This document shows positions 14,111-15,168 of a DNA stretch of 15,168 bases, in pieces. Numbering within the stretch: position 1 is the stretch's first letter; each line of letters begins with the position of its first letter. The notes under the pieces were generated by a model. It was given only the letters and a program-made list of their open reading frames with translations, was not told where the DNA came from and made no database searches. The position numbers and the translations under genes were made by a program. Origin of the DNA: an uncultured Porphyromonadaceae bacterium (GTDB lineage Bacteria > Bacteroidota > Bacteroidia > Bacteroidales > Muribaculaceae); contig CABRZA010000052.1 in the NCBI GenBank assembly GCA_902475285.1, positions 1 through 15,168 on the forward strand. Reading direction: 5' to 3'.

Positions 14111-14680
14111 ATGAGATTTCTTTTTGCGATAGCTTTCCTTTGGACGGTTGCGGCAGCTTTTGCCGAACGTGTCGTTGTGCTCGACGGCGAGGACGGATCC
14201 GCGCTTGTAGGCGCGACTGTGTTCGGGCAGTCGGGCACGATTGTGGGGCTGACGGATGCCGCCGGCAGTATCGAAGTTGTCAATCCGGCCGATTTTCCGC
14301 TCACCGTGCGGTGTCTGGGATATGAGACAGCATCGTGCCGGAGCGGCGAAGGACAAGTGAAACTTCATCCGGCCACCTACAGGCTCAAAGAGGTGCTTGT
14401 GGTGCCGGTCGAGCGGCCGGTGGTGCACATGGTGTGCTATATCAGGGAGTATATAAGCGGTGTCACCGGGACGGATACGGTGATGAATTTCAACGAGCAC
14501 ATGGGTGATTTCTTTGTGCCCGTGCGCAAAATCAAGGGCTTCAAGGCAGTGCTGTCGCCACGCTTCCTGCGTTCACGGTTGTATTCGCGTATCGCCGACA
14601 GTTCGGGTCGCGACAGTATCTTCCGCCCCGATTACCGCGACGATACTTTCGCCTGGGAGCAACTCATGTCGATGCCCTAG
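14111..14680 (+). CDS. N-terminal part of secreted carboxypeptidase-regulatory-like domain protein, ends at an in-frame TAG
   Basis: The ATG at 14111 gives a signal peptide (MRFLFAIAFLWTVAAAFA, cleavage near A18/E19) with no lipobox. A carboxypeptidase-like regulatory beta-sandwich follows at about 19-98: VVLDGEDGSALVGATVFG, then GLTDAAGSIEV and VRCLGYETASC. This domain is common at the N-terminus of exported Bacteroidetes proteins. Residues 99-189 belong to the unnamed downstream part of such proteins and I do not recognise a function. The frame stops at TAG (14678-14680) after LMSMP, but the same frame continues with coding character to the window end. A promoter sits immediately upstream. 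The product as encoded is probably truncated to 189 residues. Regulation beyond the promoter is not visible. Confidence 0.75.
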   Translation: MRFLFAIAFLWTVAAAFAERVVVLDGEDGSALVGATVFGQSGTIVGLTDAAGSIEVVNPADFPLTVRCLGYETASCRSGEGQVKLHPATYRLKEVLVVPVERPVVHMVCYIREYISGVTGTDTVMNFNEHMGDFFVPVRKIKGFKAVLSPRFLRSRLYSRIADSSGRDSIFRPDYRDDTFAWEQLMSMP

Positions 14681-15168
14681 GGGAGAGTCGACCTTGGAGA
14701 AAGAATATGCAGCGGAGCCGTGGCCGACACCGTAATGGGCAAACATGGCATGAAGGAATTGCTTCGCCGCAATGGCAATCATCTGACTATTAAAACCGAT
14801 TGGCTGGCCGATTCGAAAAACCACACAATGTCGCCTTTCTTCTTCAAACTCTTGGGGCTTACTATCGACCTTACCGAGTTGCAGACCTCGTGGATAATAA
14901 GTCCGTCGGACAATTGCTCTTATACTGCCGCCGATATAGTGTCGGGCACATTCAGCATCAAGGTCACCGGCCGCGGCAAGTGGATACGCAAGGCTTTCCA
15001 TACCGATACCCCTGTGGAAATGTACAGTTTCTATGAAGTTTATCCGATGGCTACGGAGTATCTCACAGTGGAGCAAGCCAAGGATATGCTCGACAATCCT
15101 CCTTCGCCGCGCATTGAAGTTAGCCCCCTTGCGCCCGAACTATCGCCGGCCATACGGCGCCTCGTGGA
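14681..15168 (+). pseudogene. In-frame continuation of the interrupted secreted protein (runs off window)
   Basis: Directly after the TAG the same reading frame stays open for 162 codons to the window edge, beginning GRVDLGERICSGAVADTVMG and going on through WLADSKNHTMSPFFFKLLG, TDTPVEMYSFYEVYP and YLTVEQAKDML. Composition and codon choice match the upstream half, and the other two + frames carry stops soon after. No start codon sits close to the TAG; the first in-frame ATG is at 14735, inside the open frame. The simplest reading is one gene split by a nonsense change. A separate second gene starting at 14735, or a sequencing error, are alternatives. The true 3' end is right of the window. 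Confidence 0.6.

Noticed and set aside
14678..14700. Frameshift as the cause of the split secreted-protein gene
   Set aside because: Codon counting shows the downstream coding frame is the same as the upstream frame, so a nonsense change is enough. The other two + strand frames hit stops soon after.
14573..15076. - strand open frame of 167 codons opposite the interrupted secreted protein
   Set aside because: The + strand frame continues the upstream protein in the same frame with sensible composition; the - strand product shows no recognisable features.

Overview
The window looks like the chromosome of a gut-type Bacteroidales bacterium. The support is a SusC/SusD-type polysaccharide utilization locus (PUL), surface lipoproteins with acidic residues after the lipid cysteine, a DUF4492-cydAB cytochrome bd cluster, and two promoters of the Bacteroidetes type (TTTG at -33, TAnnTTTG at -7). 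The DNA is GC-rich with strongly GC-ending codons. That would suit Muribaculaceae or a similar high-GC lineage, but the genus cannot be fixed from this window.

Region 1 (1-9223, + strand) is a compact five-gene operon: a SusC-like TonB-dependent transporter (its 5' end lies left of the window), a SusD-like lipoprotein, a SusE-positioned glycan-binding lipoprotein, a GH53 endo-beta-1,4-galactanase lipoprotein and a GH2 beta-galactosidase. Gene order and enzyme families match the known pectic-galactan PUL of Bacteroides thetaiotaomicron (BT4671-BT4667). The inferred pathway is: surface GH53 cuts beta-1,4-galactan, the SusD- and SusE-like proteins bind the chains, SusC imports the oligosaccharides, and periplasmic GH2 releases galactose. 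A perfect 11-bp hairpin separates the binding and transport genes from the two enzyme genes. No regulator is visible; it may lie upstream.

Region 2 (9224-9434) is a convergent intergenic stretch with an 11-bp inverted repeat spanning 126 bp and a hairpin that could terminate transcription from both sides.

Region 3 (9435-13961, - strand) is read right to left as YitT-family membrane protein, DUF4492 small membrane protein, cydA, cydB and yigZ. The first four are tightly packed and probably form an operon from a promoter at about 13984-14017. A strong GC hairpin lies between cydB and yigZ. The cyd genes encode a quinol oxidase for low-oxygen respiration; DUF4492 is a candidate accessory subunit.

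Region 4 (13962-15168) has a divergent promoter region and then a secreted protein with a carboxypeptidase-like regulatory domain. Its reading frame is cut by a single in-frame TAG at 14678-14680 and stays open in the same frame to the window end, so the gene is probably a nonsense pseudogene. No tRNA, rRNA, CRISPR array, transposase or phage gene was seen.
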